DNA of 64,000 bases from an uncultured Collinsella sp. (GCA_902495545.1 CABUXM010000002.1:1-64000); one strand, 5' to 3'. Counted from the first letter of the stretch, positions 16,662 to 26,896 are shown. Notes: generated from the letters alone by a model not told the origin. Translations and numbers: made by a program.

Positions 16662-17045
16662 CTAGAAACCAAAGCCAAAGCCCGTTCCGGTAATCGCCGA
16701 ATACATAAAGTAGACGTTGATTACGTTGAGGAACACGCCCGTGATGCAGCCGTTACGCAGGTAGCGCTCGCACGCAAGACGTGCCATCACAGCGGAGTCC
16801 TCGTTGTTCTTTGCCTGGCGTCCCGCCGTAAAGTACGTCGCCACGCCCAGCAGCAGGTTGAGCACCGGCAGTGCCAGCAACTCGTAGCTCTTGCCCCAGC
16901 GCGTCACCTCGCCGGCGGCATTAAACTTTGTTGCCACCTCGGGACCAATGTTGGGGATCACAAACGCCGCTACCACCAGCGGAATCACCGTAAGCACGAG
17001 CAGCGCAATACCCATGTAGCCAGCTTTTTTGCCATATTTAAACAT
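16662..17045 (-). CDS. DUF1648-type membrane protein
   Basis: A 127-residue membrane protein with three or four hydrophobic segments (GIALLVLTVIPLVVAAFVI; LLALPVLNLLLGVATYF; and a C-terminal segment ending GTGFGFGF). The loop ATKFNAAGEVTRWGKSYEL matches the short DUF1648 signature (H/K-FN-x-x-G-x-x-x-R-W-G), seen in immunity and signalling membrane proteins of Gram-positive bacteria. It follows ychF after 11 bases on the same strand, so it is probably cotranscribed. Its function is unknown. Confidence 0.8.
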   Translation of the reverse strand: MFKYGKKAGYMGIALLVLTVIPLVVAAFVIPNIGPEVATKFNAAGEVTRWGKSYELLALPVLNLLLGVATYFTAGRQAKNNEDSAVMARLACERYLRNGCITGVFLNVINVYFMYSAITGTGFGFGF

Positions 17046-17056
17046 ATGCGTCGTCC

Positions 17057-18133
17057 TTACACGTTAAAGCGGAAGTGCACGACGTCGCCATCGGCCATGA
17101 CATAGTCCTTGCCCTCAATACGCAGCTTGCCGGCGGCCTTGGCGCCCTGCTCGCCGCCGAGCTCGATGTAGTCGTCGTAGCCAATGACCTCGGCCTTAAT
17201 AAAGCCGCGCTCAAAGTCGGTGTGGATGACACCGGCGGCCTGCGGGGCGGTCGCGCCCTGACGAACCGTCCAGGCCTTGACCTCCATCTCGCCAGCCGTA
17301 AAGAACGACTGCAGACCGAGCAGCTTATAGGCTGCCTGCGCGAGCACATCCAGGCCGGGCTGCTCCAGGCCCAGGCTCTCCAGGTAGTCGGCAGCGTCCT
17401 CGGGATCGAGCTCGGAAAGCTCGGCCTCGATCTTGGCACAGATCGGCAGCGGCTTGACGCCATCGATGGGCGCCAGGTCCTCGTTGAGCATGTCCTCGTC
17501 CACGTTGGCCACATACAGGATGGGCTTCATGGTGAGCAGGAACAGGCCCTTGGCGGCGGCGCGCTCCTCGTCGGTCATCTCCATGGATGCGGCGCGCTTG
17601 CCCTCGTTGAGCCAGGCAAGCAGGCGCTTAGCGACCTCGAACTTGGGCATGAGCTCCTTGTCGCGCTTGGCCTCCTTCTCGAGCTTGGGCAGCTGTTTCT
17701 CGAGCGTTCCCATATCGGCCAGGATGAGCTCGGTCATGATGGTGTCGGCATCGCCGGCAGGATCGACGAACTCGCCCGTGCGGCCCACCTCACGCATGAC
17801 GTTGGGGTCCTTAAAGTAACGCACGACCTCGCAGATGGCATCGGTCTCGCGGATGTTTGCCAAGAACTGGTTGCCCAGGCCCTCGCCCTCGTTGGCGCCC
17901 TTCACCAGGCCTGCGATGTCAACGAACTCGACCGTCGCCGGCACAATGCGGCCCGGGTTGACAATGTCGGCGAGCTTTTGCAGGCGGCTATCGGGCACGT
18001 CAACGATACCCACGTTGGGGTCGATCGTGGCAAACGGGTAGTTAGCGGCAAGGCCGGTCTTTTTGGTAAGCGCGGTGAACAGCGTCGACTTGCCCACGTT
18101 GGGCAGGCCCACGATACCGATGGAAAGGGACAC
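17057..18133 (-). CDS. ychF: Redox-regulated ATPase YchF (Obg-like)
   Basis: A 358-residue P-loop NTPase of the YchF/OLA1 family, which binds ATP, associates with ribosomes and takes part in stress responses. It shows [15 protein letters not shown] (G1) and [15 protein letters not shown] near the N terminus, [20 protein letters not shown] (G3), and a C-terminal TGS domain ([20 protein letters not shown] to [15 protein letters not shown]). The start is a GTG at 18131-18133 with AAGGAG five bases upstream; the longer frame upstream is not conserved. Length matches the usual 360 or so. The DUF1648 gene follows closely. Confidence 0.96.
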   Translation of the reverse strand: MSLSIGIVGLPNVGKSTLFTALTKKTGLAANYPFATIDPNVGIVDVPDSRLQKLADIVNPGRIVPATVEFVDIAGLVKGANEGEGLGNQFLANIRETDAICEVVRYFKDPNVMREVGRTGEFVDPAGDADTIMTELILADMGTLEKQLPKLEKEAKRDKELMPKFEVAKRLLAWLNEGKRAASMEMTDEERAAAKGLFLLTMKPILYVANVDEDMLNEDLAPIDGVKPLPICAKIEAELSELDPEDAADYLESLGLEQPGLDVLAQAAYKLLGLQSFFTAGEMEVKAWTVRQGATAPQAAGVIHTDFERGFIKAEVIGYDDYIELGGEQGAKAAGKLRIEGKDYVMADGDVVHFRFNV

Positions 18134-18260
18134 GACAGCTCCTTTTGGTACAGGTACTTCAAACTGCATAAGTATAGCGCCGCCGCAGCATCCGGGCGAA
18201 TCCGGACACCGCGACGGCGCAAATGAAGCAGAGATGCGTGAGAGTTCGAGACAGCAGTCC

Positions 18261-19631
<1,371 letters not shown>

Positions 19632-19701
19632 TCAATCCATCCCCGTACGCGGCCTGCACGGTTTGGAATTGTTACCTAGAAGTGGAGTTTTTTATCTCTA
19701 G

Positions 19702-19741
19702 AATCGGCCTTGCGGTGCATACCGGCTCTGCAAGGCCGATT
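19702..19741 (-). promoter_or_regulatory. Intercistronic hairpin between the EIICB and GH4 genes
   Basis: AATCGGCCTTGC at 19702-19713 pairs exactly with 19730-19741 (16-base loop). The minus-strand continuation is A-rich, not T-rich, so it is not a standard terminator. It may set the ratio of permease to enzyme mRNA by stabilisation or processing. Confidence 0.5.
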
Positions 19742-19759
19742 GTTTCGATGGACGATGGT

Positions 19760-21352
19760 TTACAGAAGACTCTCGAACTTCTCGCGAACCTGCGGGACGG
19801 TAAGGCCGATGATGACCTGGATTGACTGACCTTGGACCACCAAGCCATGCGTACCGATCGCCTTGAAGGAAGCCTCGGGTGCAACGACGCTCTTGTCCTT
19901 GACGTTAACGCGCAGACGGGTAGCGCAGTTAGTTACATCGATGATGTTATCCGCGCCACCGAGCAGATCGAGGATTTTCTCGGCAAGCACCAAGCGCTCA
20001 TCATCTTTACTCTGGGCGACCGATTTGCCAGCAGCAGCACCGCCCTGCTTTTGCTTGTAGTCGGCCTTGGACTTGAGCTCGACCTCAACATCGTCATCCT
20101 CGCGACCGGGGGTCTTAAAGTCGAACTTGACGATCAGGAAACGGAAGACCACGACCCAAAGGGCGGTAAAGCACAGACCGACAAGGATGGAGATGGCGTA
20201 CTGCAGACCGTGTGCGGCCCAAAGGGGCAGCCAGTCCCACGAAAGCATCGAGATGATGCCGCCGTCGAAGATGCCCACGACGCCAAGGAGGTTTTGAGCC
20301 ATGCAGCCGAGCGCTCCGAGCACGCAGTGGACGACGAACAGGCCGGGCGCGATGAACAGGAAGGTGAAGTCAAGCGGCTCGGTGATACCGCAAAGCATAG
20401 CGGTAAGGGTGACCGGGATCAGCAGAGCCTTGACGCGCTGCTTGCGCTCGGGTTTGGCGGTCATATAAAACGCAATGGCGACGCCAAGCGAGCCGAAGAC
20501 CTTAGTCCAACCAGGGCAGGTATAGGCAGCCCAGGGTGCGGCATCCTTAAGAGCAATGCTCGGATCGGCAGCCAGTTGGGGCAGGATGTTGGCCCAAGCA
20601 GCAAAGATGCCGCCGTTGACCGCCGCGTTGTCGTAATAGAACGGCGTATAGATAAAGTGGTGCAGGCCTGTAGGGATCAGCACGCGCTCGAAGAAAGCAA
20701 AGACACCCACGCCAAACGTACCGGCGGAAAGGATGAATCCCTGGAAGGCAGAGATAGCAGCCTGAACATGCGGCCACACCAGGCAGGCGATAAGAGCGAC
20801 CGGAATCATAACGAAGAAACCGATCATATAGATGAACACGGAACCCGAGAACACGCCCAGCCACTCAGGAAGTTCGGTGTCGAAGTACTTGTTGTGAAGC
20901 ATCGTGGCGATACCTGAAATGATAAGCGCGCCCATGATGCCCATATCAAGCGTTTTGATGCTTGCGATAGTGGCAAGACCAGTACCGCTGCCCGCCTCGA
21001 CAGAGTAGTCGACTCCAAAGACAGGGCCCCACTGCCCCAAGATTGTGCTTACAAAGTAGTTGAAGGTAAGGTAGATGGCCAAAGCCTCCATGCAGCAGCG
21101 AGCGTTCTGCTTGTTCGCGAGCGAGATTGGCAACGCTACGCAAAACAGCAACGGCATCTGGTTAAAGAGCGTCCAACCACCCTGGAGCAGCACATTCCAG
21201 CAATCAAACCAAAGATGGCCCGCAGTGGCCATCTCGCCAAAGATCGCCTCGGTGGTAAACAACGTACCCAGGCCGACGACGATTCCGGAAAATGCGAAAA
21301 GAATTGCAGGCGTGTACATGGCACCGCCGAAACGTTGTATCTTTTGCATCAT
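19760..21352 (-). CDS. glvC: PTS alpha-glucoside-specific EIICB
   Basis: A 530-residue PTS permease of the glucose family. The N-terminal EIIC domain starts MMQKIQRFGGAMYTPAILFAFSGIV (closely GlvC/MalB-like) and spans about ten membrane segments, with the substrate motif GITEPLDFTFLFIAPGLF. After a hydrophilic linker the C-terminal EIIB domain carries the phospho-cysteine in DVTNCATRLRVNV. There is no EIIA domain, so phosphate must come from a separate EIIA-Glc; one is encoded at 48192-48689. I start at ATG 21350-21352 after GAGGGGG. A GntR-family operator region lies upstream, and GH4 is downstream. Confidence 0.93.
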   Translation of the reverse strand: MMQKIQRFGGAMYTPAILFAFSGIVVGLGTLFTTEAIFGEMATAGHLWFDCWNVLLQGGWTLFNQMPLLFCVALPISLANKQNARCCMEALAIYLTFNYFVSTILGQWGPVFGVDYSVEAGSGTGLATIASIKTLDMGIMGALIISGIATMLHNKYFDTELPEWLGVFSGSVFIYMIGFFVMIPVALIACLVWPHVQAAISAFQGFILSAGTFGVGVFAFFERVLIPTGLHHFIYTPFYYDNAAVNGGIFAAWANILPQLAADPSIALKDAAPWAAYTCPGWTKVFGSLGVAIAFYMTAKPERKQRVKALLIPVTLTAMLCGITEPLDFTFLFIAPGLFVVHCVLGALGCMAQNLLGVVGIFDGGIISMLSWDWLPLWAAHGLQYAISILVGLCFTALWVVVFRFLIVKFDFKTPGREDDDVEVELKSKADYKQKQGGAAAGKSVAQSKDDERLVLAEKILDLLGGADNIIDVTNCATRLRVNVKDKSVVAPEASFKAIGTHGLVVQGQSIQVIIGLTVPQVREKFESLL

Positions 21353-21497
21353 GACGGGGAATCCCCCTCTCTTCATTCGGAGCGACTGCGGTTTTGGCTT
21401 CACTCGAGACCGCAGACGCGCCGTTTGCGTGTACCTCGTGCAATAGGACGGGTGGGCCCGCTTCCCTGACTTCTTGCGCTTCTATTTTTATCATATC

Positions 21498-21513
21498 ACT
21501 TATCTAGACAAGT
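21498..21513. promoter_or_regulatory. GntR-type operator site 1
   Basis: ACTTATCTAGACAAGT is a near-perfect 16-bp palindrome (one mismatched pair) with the TCTAGA core. It lies in the divergent region between the EIICB and dehydrogenase genes, nearer EIICB. It resembles sites used by GntR/HutC sugar regulators such as the one encoded at 22801. Confidence 0.6.
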
Positions 21514-21532
21514 TAGCATAAATACTACGGTC

Positions 21533-21563
21533 GGTAAACGGTTGATTATTGGCCGTAAACGGT
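21533..21563. repeat. Pair of GTAAACGGT direct repeats at about 21-bp spacing
   Basis: GGTAAACGGT (21533-21542) and CCGTAAACGGT (21553-21563) recur on the same face of the helix, about two turns apart. They are distinct from the TCTAGA-type sites and may bind a second regulator. Confidence 0.45.
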
Positions 21564-21628
21564 ATATGTCCAGTATTTCGCCTGTTAAATCTGACATAGC
21601 TGATGACTGCATTATAAATTTCTTTTCT

Positions 21629-21663
21629 ACTTGTCTAGATGTGCTTGTCTATATCTATAGACA
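21629..21663. promoter_or_regulatory. GntR-type operator sites 2 and 3
   Basis: ACTTGTCTAGATGT (21629-21642) repeats the half-site of site 1. TGTCTATATCTATAGACA (21646-21663) has exact 8-base arms. Both lie 47-81 bases upstream of the dehydrogenase ATG. With site 1 they make three TGTCTA-based elements, so both divergent transcripts are probably under the same repressor. Confidence 0.6.
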
Positions 21664-21709
21664 TACCTATACTTCATTACAACATTCACCGCCACGTTAA
21701 GGAGTCACC

Positions 21710-22735
21710 ATGAAAAGCGCGGTCTTCTATGGAAAGCACGACCTCAGAGTCGAGGAATCGGCAAAGCCGGCCGTGGGCAGGCGCGACGTTCTGATCAACG
21801 TCAAAGCTTGCGGCGTCTGCGGTACCGACGTTCATATCTATGAAGGCGACAAGGGTGCAGCCGACGTTACCCCGCCCACGATCCTTGGTCATGAGTTTGC
21901 GGGCGTTGTCGAGGCCGTGGGCAGCGACGTCGCTGGCTTTAAACCGGGCGATCGCGTGTGCATCGACCCAAACCATCCCTGCGGCTGCTGCGAACCCTGC
22001 CGCGACGGAATCAACCACTACTGCGAGCATATGACCGGTTACGGCACCACCGTTAACGGCGGCTTTGCCGAGTACTGCTCCGTCGATATGCAGCAAGTCT
22101 ACAAGTTGGGCGATCACACCAGCTTCGAGCAGGGCGCTATGACCGAGCCCGTCGCCTGCTGCCTGCACGGCATCGATATGTGCAACATCAAGCCCGGCAG
22201 CACAGTTGTCGTTATCGGCGGTGGCATGATCGGCCTGCTCATGATGCAGCTTGCTAAAAACGCCGGCGCCACCAAGGTTGTCTTGCTCGAGCCCGTCGAG
22301 GGCAAGCGCGAGGTTGCGCTCAAACTCGGCGCCGACCTGGCAATTGATTCCATCCACGAGGACGTCCCGGCCCGCCTGAAGCAGGAGGGCGTCGGCAACG
22401 TCGACGTCGTTATCGAGTGTGTTGGCAAGCCCGTCACCATCGAGCAGGCCATTAGAATCGCCGGCCATAAGGCCACGGTTATGATGTTCGGACTTACCAA
22501 GCCCGATGAGACGATCACCGTCAAGCCCTTCGAGGTCTTCCAGAAGGAGCTTGTGCTCACCTCGTCCTACATCAACCCTTACACACAGCGTCGCGCGCTC
22601 GAACTCATCGACTCCGGCAGGCTCGACGTATCCTCGATGGTCGCAAAGGTAGCCTCCCTCGACGAACTCGGCGCTATCCTGTCAGACCCGGCCCTGCGTG
22701 CCATGGGCAAATATATAATCGACCCCAGCAAGTAA
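21710..22735 (+). CDS. Zinc-dependent medium-chain dehydrogenase (polyol/sugar type)
   Basis: A 341-residue NAD(P)-dependent zinc dehydrogenase related to sorbitol, threonine and galactitol-phosphate dehydrogenases. Catalytic zinc ligands are Cys in ACGVCGTDVHIYEG and the His-Glu pair in LGHEFAG. The structural zinc loop is CGCCEPCRDGINHYC, and the Rossmann motif is VVIGGGMIGLLMMQLAKNAG. AAGGAG is 8 bases before the ATG. It is divergent from the alpha-glucoside EIICB and 65 bases upstream of the GntR regulator, so it probably oxidises a sugar or polyol from the same pathway. The exact substrate is not readable from sequence. Confidence 0.88.
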   Translation: MKSAVFYGKHDLRVEESAKPAVGRRDVLINVKACGVCGTDVHIYEGDKGAADVTPPTILGHEFAGVVEAVGSDVAGFKPGDRVCIDPNHPCGCCEPCRDGINHYCEHMTGYGTTVNGGFAEYCSVDMQQVYKLGDHTSFEQGAMTEPVACCLHGIDMCNIKPGSTVVVIGGGMIGLLMMQLAKNAGATKVVLLEPVEGKREVALKLGADLAIDSIHEDVPARLKQEGVGNVDVVIECVGKPVTIEQAIRIAGHKATVMMFGLTKPDETITVKPFEVFQKELVLTSSYINPYTQRRALELIDSGRLDVSSMVAKVASLDELGAILSDPALRAMGKYIIDPSK

Positions 22736-22800
22736 ATCGATTGACACCTGCGCGGGCGGCCCTCATCCGTCGTTCACGCGCGCAGCTCTAGGAGACCGTC

Positions 22801-23556
22801 ATGGCGCGAGCCATCTTCCAAACTATTTATGACAACGTGAAGCAGTCGATTGACGACGGCACATACGCCTATCAGAGTTATCTGCCTTCGGAGACTGAGC
22901 TCACGCAGCTGTTTGACTGTTCGCGCATGACGGTCCGTCGCGCCATCTCGATGCTTGCGGCAGATGGTTACGTGCTCCCCCAGCAAGGCAAAGGCATGCG
23001 CGTCATTCGCAACATCAGTGACGAGAAGAGTCGTGGCGGCGGCGGACTCGAGACCTTTAAGGAAATCGCGACCAGCCGGGGCTTTGAGCTCAAGACTGTC
23101 ACCACCGTCTTTGAGCTCCTCGTCTGTAGCAAGGCACTCTCCAGGATTACCGGGTTTCCCGAAGGCTGCGAGCTTACGCGCGCCAAACGCATCCGTTATG
23201 CAGACGGACATGCCGTGTGCTCCGACGACTCCTATTACCTAAGCTCACAGGTACCGGGGCTGACACCCGAGATTGTCAACGACTCGATCTATCGTTACCT
23301 CGAAGAAGACCTTGGCATTAAGATTGCCACGGGCAAACGCGATGTAACGATCGAGCATCCCACGCCCGAGGATACGCGCGTGCTCGATCTCGACGACTTT
23401 AACGCACTCGCCGTTATACGCGGGCAGACCTACAACGCCGACGGCATCCTTATGGAATACACCGAGACCAAACAGGTCCCCGGGTTCTTTTTGCTCCATG
23501 AAACCGTGACGCGCAACGGTACCGGTCGAACCGGCCACCAAAGCAGCATGAACTAA
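22801..23556 (+). CDS. GntR/HutC-family regulator
   Basis: A 251-residue repressor with an N-terminal winged helix (YDNVKQSIDDGTYAYQSYLP, then SETELTQLFDCSRMTVRRAI) and a C-terminal UTRA ligand-binding domain (about 95-240; RAKRIRYADGHAVCSDDSYY). This arrangement matches TreR/GmuR-type regulators that sense sugar phosphates. It follows the dehydrogenase and very likely controls the alpha-glucoside PTS module through the TGTCTA palindromes at 21498-21663. A terminator hairpin follows at 23566-23632. Confidence 0.9.
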   Translation: MARAIFQTIYDNVKQSIDDGTYAYQSYLPSETELTQLFDCSRMTVRRAISMLAADGYVLPQQGKGMRVIRNISDEKSRGGGGLETFKEIATSRGFELKTVTTVFELLVCSKALSRITGFPEGCELTRAKRIRYADGHAVCSDDSYYLSSQVPGLTPEIVNDSIYRYLEEDLGIKIATGKRDVTIEHPTPEDTRVLDLDDFNALAVIRGQTYNADGILMEYTETKQVPGFFLLHETVTRNGTGRTGHQSSMN

Positions 23557-23565
23557 CCATCTATT

Positions 23566-23638
23566 AGTTGCGGTGGGATAGTTCCTAGAATGGCCAGCTT
23601 AAGGGCAAAACAGGAACTATTCCACCGCAACTTTTTTG
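23566..23638 (+). terminator. Intrinsic terminator of the GntR gene
   Basis: Arms 23566-23586 and 23612-23632 pair over 21 bases with one G-T pair, followed by TTTTTT. The loop is 25 bases. Confidence 0.75.
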
Positions 23639-23669
23639 GCCGGCGGGGCAGTACCTGTCCCACCGGCCA
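23638..23669 (-). terminator. GC-rich hairpin downstream of the polyferredoxin gene
   Basis: GGCCGGCGGGGCAG pairs with CTGTCCCACCGGCC across a 4-base loop. It lies 19 bases beyond the stop of the leftward iron-sulfur gene and back to back with the GntR terminator. On the minus strand an A-run, not a T-run, follows, so it may act together with the neighbouring stem. Confidence 0.5.
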
Positions 23670-23687
23670 TCATTTACGCTCTTTTAG

Positions 23688-24941
23688 CTAGTCCGCGAGC
23701 TTCTCCACCTGATCGAGCATCTTGTCGAGCTTGGCCTTTGCTTCGGCCTTGACCTTCTCAGCTTCTTCGTGAGCCTTCGCCTTCTGGGCGGCCTTTTCCT
23801 CGGCTTCGGGATCGACGACGACCAGATTGGACGCGTCGTGCTCAACAAGCTTGAGCGCATGCTCGGGACAAACCTTGACACAGGCACCGCAACCCAAACA
23901 ATACGTGGATTCCAGTGCAAAGCGACCGCTTCCCACCAGATCGCAGGCGAACGTGGGGCATACATTGACGCACTCGCCGCACGACGTGCACTTGTCAAAA
24001 TCGCACTCCGGCGTGCTCACCTGCATGTTCTGGGCAAGCTCGGGGTGGTTTTGCAATGTCGAGAGCACCAGCTGCCGCCCATGCGTGAGCGAACGGCGGC
24101 GCTTGGTCGTCGTGGTACCGCACATGGTGTTGAGCGTGCGCTCAAGCTGCGTGATCTGGTGACGGTGGGCCTTCAACTTCTGCGTCACCGAGGCCAGTGC
24201 CGCAGTCGCCGGATTGAGCTTGGTCACCGTCAGGCCCGTGGTGCGGGCGATCTTTTCCATGTACTCCTTGCGCTCGTACTCGCGGCGCTTATGGCATTTG
24301 AGGCTCTTGGGGTCGACCTCCAGGCCCATACCCGTGCCGGACCACTCCTCGGCCTTCGCAATCGCCTCGCCCAGAATGTCCTCACCGCCGGTGTTGCGGC
24401 ATTTATCGCACACACCCAACGGCAGGTACACACTCACGTTGGGATAGTCGGCCAGTACCGAGAACCAGGTCTCTGCCGTAATATCGCCCACGCAGGCAAC
24501 GACGACCTCGTTTTCACGCGGCATGCGTTTGAGGGCACGCGTGCAGGTGACGTAGGCGGTCTCGTGGCTCGTAGCAGCAGAGACGATATCGTCATACAGG
24601 TTTTTAGGCGCCAGGCGCGGCGAGATGATCGCCTCGGTCGGGCAGGCAGCGGCGCACAGACCGCACTTGCGGCAGGAGTCGAGGATCTCGATGGCGTCTT
24701 CCTCGACCTCAATAGCGTTGACCGGGCACACGTCCATGCACGCGGTGCAGCCGCTCTTTTCGTTTTTGCAGGTCAGGCACGGAATGGTGTTGCCGCGCGG
24801 ACGCTCCTTGTAGTCGGCAGGATTCCACTGCGGCGCCGACGGATCGAGTGCATCGGTCACGCCGCCAAGCGGGTTTTTAAGAAAGTCGAAACCCTTGCTG
24901 ATCTCGATAATGTCATCAAACAGATCGTGTTCCTGCGCCAT
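23688..24941 (-). CDS. 4Fe-4S polyferredoxin-like protein with coiled-coil tail
   Basis: A 417-residue soluble electron-transfer protein of unknown partner. It has two pairs of 4Fe-4S motifs: CTACMDVCPVN with CRKCGLCAAACPT (about residues 67-105) and CTSCGECVNVCPT with CLGCGACVKVCPE (about 315-370). The middle domain contains more cysteines (VTCTRALKRMP, VACVGDI, GVCDKCRNTGG), reminiscent of hydrogenase/heterodisulfide-type adaptor domains. The last 50 residues are a highly charged helix (EEKAAQKAKAHEEAEKVKAE) likely to form a coiled coil. ATG 24939-24941 follows GGGAGGGG. It is monocistronic; no oxidoreductase partner is adjacent. Confidence 0.85.
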   Translation of the reverse strand: MAQEHDLFDDIIEISKGFDFLKNPLGGVTDALDPSAPQWNPADYKERPRGNTIPCLTCKNEKSGCTACMDVCPVNAIEVEEDAIEILDSCRKCGLCAAACPTEAIISPRLAPKNLYDDIVSAATSHETAYVTCTRALKRMPRENEVVVACVGDITAETWFSVLADYPNVSVYLPLGVCDKCRNTGGEDILGEAIAKAEEWSGTGMGLEVDPKSLKCHKRREYERKEYMEKIARTTGLTVTKLNPATAALASVTQKLKAHRHQITQLERTLNTMCGTTTTKRRRSLTHGRQLVLSTLQNHPELAQNMQVSTPECDFDKCTSCGECVNVCPTFACDLVGSGRFALESTYCLGCGACVKVCPEHALKLVEHDASNLVVVDPEAEEKAAQKAKAHEEAEKVKAEAKAKLDKMLDQVEKLAD

Positions 24942-25092
24942 GCGCGGCCCCTCCCTGAGCAGTGCAAACAAGCAAGAGATAATGATACGCTATTGGCCCA
25001 CGCCTCGGGCAAATTACACGCGGAGCATCTTTGCGGCAAATAGCCCATGGCCTATCGCCGCCTCGATTGCACAAGGTCGATCAAGCGCCAAG

Positions 25093-25599
25093 CTATGCCT
25101 CGCGCATGAGCTGCACGAGCTTTTGTTTGGTCACCTTGGCCTGCTCGTTGGCCATATTACGCTCGTTTCTAAAGACCGCATTTGCAACACCCTGCAGGTC
25201 GCCATCGGAAATCTCGCTGCACGGACCGTCCATCGAAGCCGCCGTGGGGCATACGCACAACGGCAACTCGGCATAAAACGCAACGGCCTTGGCGATATCG
25301 AGCATCTTGCCGCCGCCAATACCCACCACCATGTCGCAATACTCAGCCTGGGCTTCCTTAGCCATTTCGACAACGGCCTCTTCCGTACACGGACCGTTGT
25401 AAATCTTAAAGAACGGCTCGCTTAGATCTTCGTCCAGAAATCCATCGACGATCTGCCTGCACAGCCGATCCTCGGTGCCCTGGTCAAACAAGACATAGCC
25501 AGCGCAGCCCAACCATGACAAATACCTGCCCTGACGCGAAAGCTCGCCCGGCCCCTGAACATACCGGCCGGGACCGCCATAAACCATGGGAAGCGCCAT
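25093..25599 (-). pseudogene. Glycerol dehydrogenase-like gene with internal deletion
   Basis: The first ~135 residues are homologous to the neighbouring gldA (YGGPGRYVQGPGELSRQGRY; VVGIGGGKMLDIAKAVAFYA; CPTAASMDGPCS). The text then passes straight into a C-terminal-like helix (LQGVANAVFRNERNMANEQA) and stops at 168 residues instead of about 365. The metal-binding Asp and His residues of the catalytic domain are missing, so enzyme activity is unlikely. I take ATG 25597-25599, though its ribosome binding site is weak. It is probably the relic of a gldA duplication; a regulatory NAD-binding domain is a less likely alternative. Confidence 0.65.
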
Positions 25600-25664
25600 G
25601 CGAGAATCCGCCCTTTCATCAAACAACGATTGGTGCAAACTAACCTGACCCCTTTGCACCATAG

Positions 25665-25701
25665 CAAAAAGGGGCAAAGCCATCTGCTGGCTTTGCCCCT
25701 T
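25665..25701 (-). terminator. Intrinsic terminator of gldA
   Basis: AAGGGGCAAAGCCA (25669-25682) pairs with TGGCTTTGCCCCTT (25688-25701). On the minus strand the stem is followed by a T-run (the A-run at 25665-25670 on the plus strand). It separates gldA from the truncated paralogue downstream. Confidence 0.85.
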
Positions 25702-25712
25702 CCTTAGCTTGA

Positions 25713-26813
25713 TTACTCATCCATGAGATAGTAGTGGCCCAGTGCGTCGGCACCCAGGATGGCGTTTGCGACCATCTCGGGCGTCACCTCAAACGGCATG
25801 TTGCACATGGTGTCCTCGGGCGCGCACGCGGCCTCGGCAACAATCATGGCCTTCTCGCGCGTAACCTCGGCAACGCCAAGTTCCTTCATCGTGACCGGCA
25901 GGCCCAGCTCAATGCAGAAGCCCAAGACTTCCTCGAGCTTCTCGGTCGGGGCATCCTCGAGTACCAGCTGGACGATGGTGCCGAAGGCGACCTTCTCGCC
26001 GTGATACATGCTGTGGCACTCGGGCAGCATCGTCAGACCATTGTGGATGGCATGAGCAGCAGCAAGGCCCGAGCTCTCAAAGCCAATGCCGGAGAGCAGC
26101 GTGTTTGCCTCGATGATGTGCTCGACGGCAGGCGTGAGCGCGCCCTTCTCCAGCGCGACCTTGGCCTTGACGCCATCGGCCATAAGCGTCTCGTAGCAGA
26201 GCTTGGCGAGCGCCAGGCCGGCCATTCCGCCCTTACCGCCGGCGCAGGTGCCGCCGTCGGCATCGTGCGTCGCTTGGGCCTCAAAGTAGGTTGCGAGCGC
26301 ATCGCCCATACCGGAAACCGTCAGGCGCACCGGGCTCGCCGCGATAACCGTCGTATCCATAAGGACGATATTGGGGTTTGCCTTAAGGAAGAGGTACTTG
26401 TCGAACTGGCCGTCGTCGGTGTAGAGCACCGAAAGTGCCGAGCACGGTGCATCGGTCGAAGCGATGGTGGGGCAAATGATAACCGGAGACTCCAGGTAAT
26501 AGGCGACGGCCTTCGCGGTGTCGAGGATCTTGCCGCCACCGACGCCGACGATGATGTCGCAACCGTTGTCGCGCGCGAGCGCAACCAGACGATCGACCTC
26601 GCCCTTGGAGCACTCGCCGTTAAAGTCCTCAAACAGCAGCTCGGCCTTAGCCTCGGCAAAGCCGCCCTCGATCTTGGCACCGACGCGCTTCTTGCCCGAA
26701 GGCGTCACGATGACGAGGGCCTTAGCGCCGAGCGGCTCGACATAGGAGCCGAGCTTGGCGAGCTCGTCCGGACCCTGGATGTACTTGCTGGGGCTATTGA
26801 AAATTGCAGCCAT
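25713..26813 (-). CDS. gldA: Glycerol dehydrogenase
   Basis: A 366-residue iron/zinc-type NAD-dependent glycerol dehydrogenase, converting glycerol and dihydroxyacetone. NAD-binding GVGGGKILDTAKAVAYY lies near residue 92. Metal ligands are the Asp in GMGDALATYFEA (~170), His in GLAAAHAIHNG (~255) and His in SMYHGEKVAFG (~272). The length is standard. It carries its own terminator and lies beside a truncated relative and an iron alcohol dehydrogenase, all leftward. The group suggests fermentative glycerol/alcohol redox cycling. Confidence 0.93.
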   Translation of the reverse strand: MAAIFNSPSKYIQGPDELAKLGSYVEPLGAKALVIVTPSGKKRVGAKIEGGFAEAKAELLFEDFNGECSKGEVDRLVALARDNGCDIIVGVGGGKILDTAKAVAYYLESPVIICPTIASTDAPCSALSVLYTDDGQFDKYLFLKANPNIVLMDTTVIAASPVRLTVSGMGDALATYFEAQATHDADGGTCAGGKGGMAGLALAKLCYETLMADGVKAKVALEKGALTPAVEHIIEANTLLSGIGFESSGLAAAHAIHNGLTMLPECHSMYHGEKVAFGTIVQLVLEDAPTEKLEEVLGFCIELGLPVTMKELGVAEVTREKAMIVAEAACAPEDTMCNMPFEVTPEMVANAILGADALGHYYLMDE

Positions 26814-26844
26814 AACTATCCCATTCTCTAAAAGAAAAAAGAAA

Positions 26845-26874
26845 GGGGCTCCGTACAGATACGTGCGGAGCCCC
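26845..26874 (-). terminator. Intrinsic terminator of the iron alcohol dehydrogenase
   Basis: GGGGCTCCG (26845-26853) pairs with CGGAGCCCC (26866-26874). The minus-strand continuation is a T-rich tract (plus-strand A-run 26831-26844). Confidence 0.88.
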
Positions 26875-26896
26875 TCGTTACGATAACAAGAGTCGA

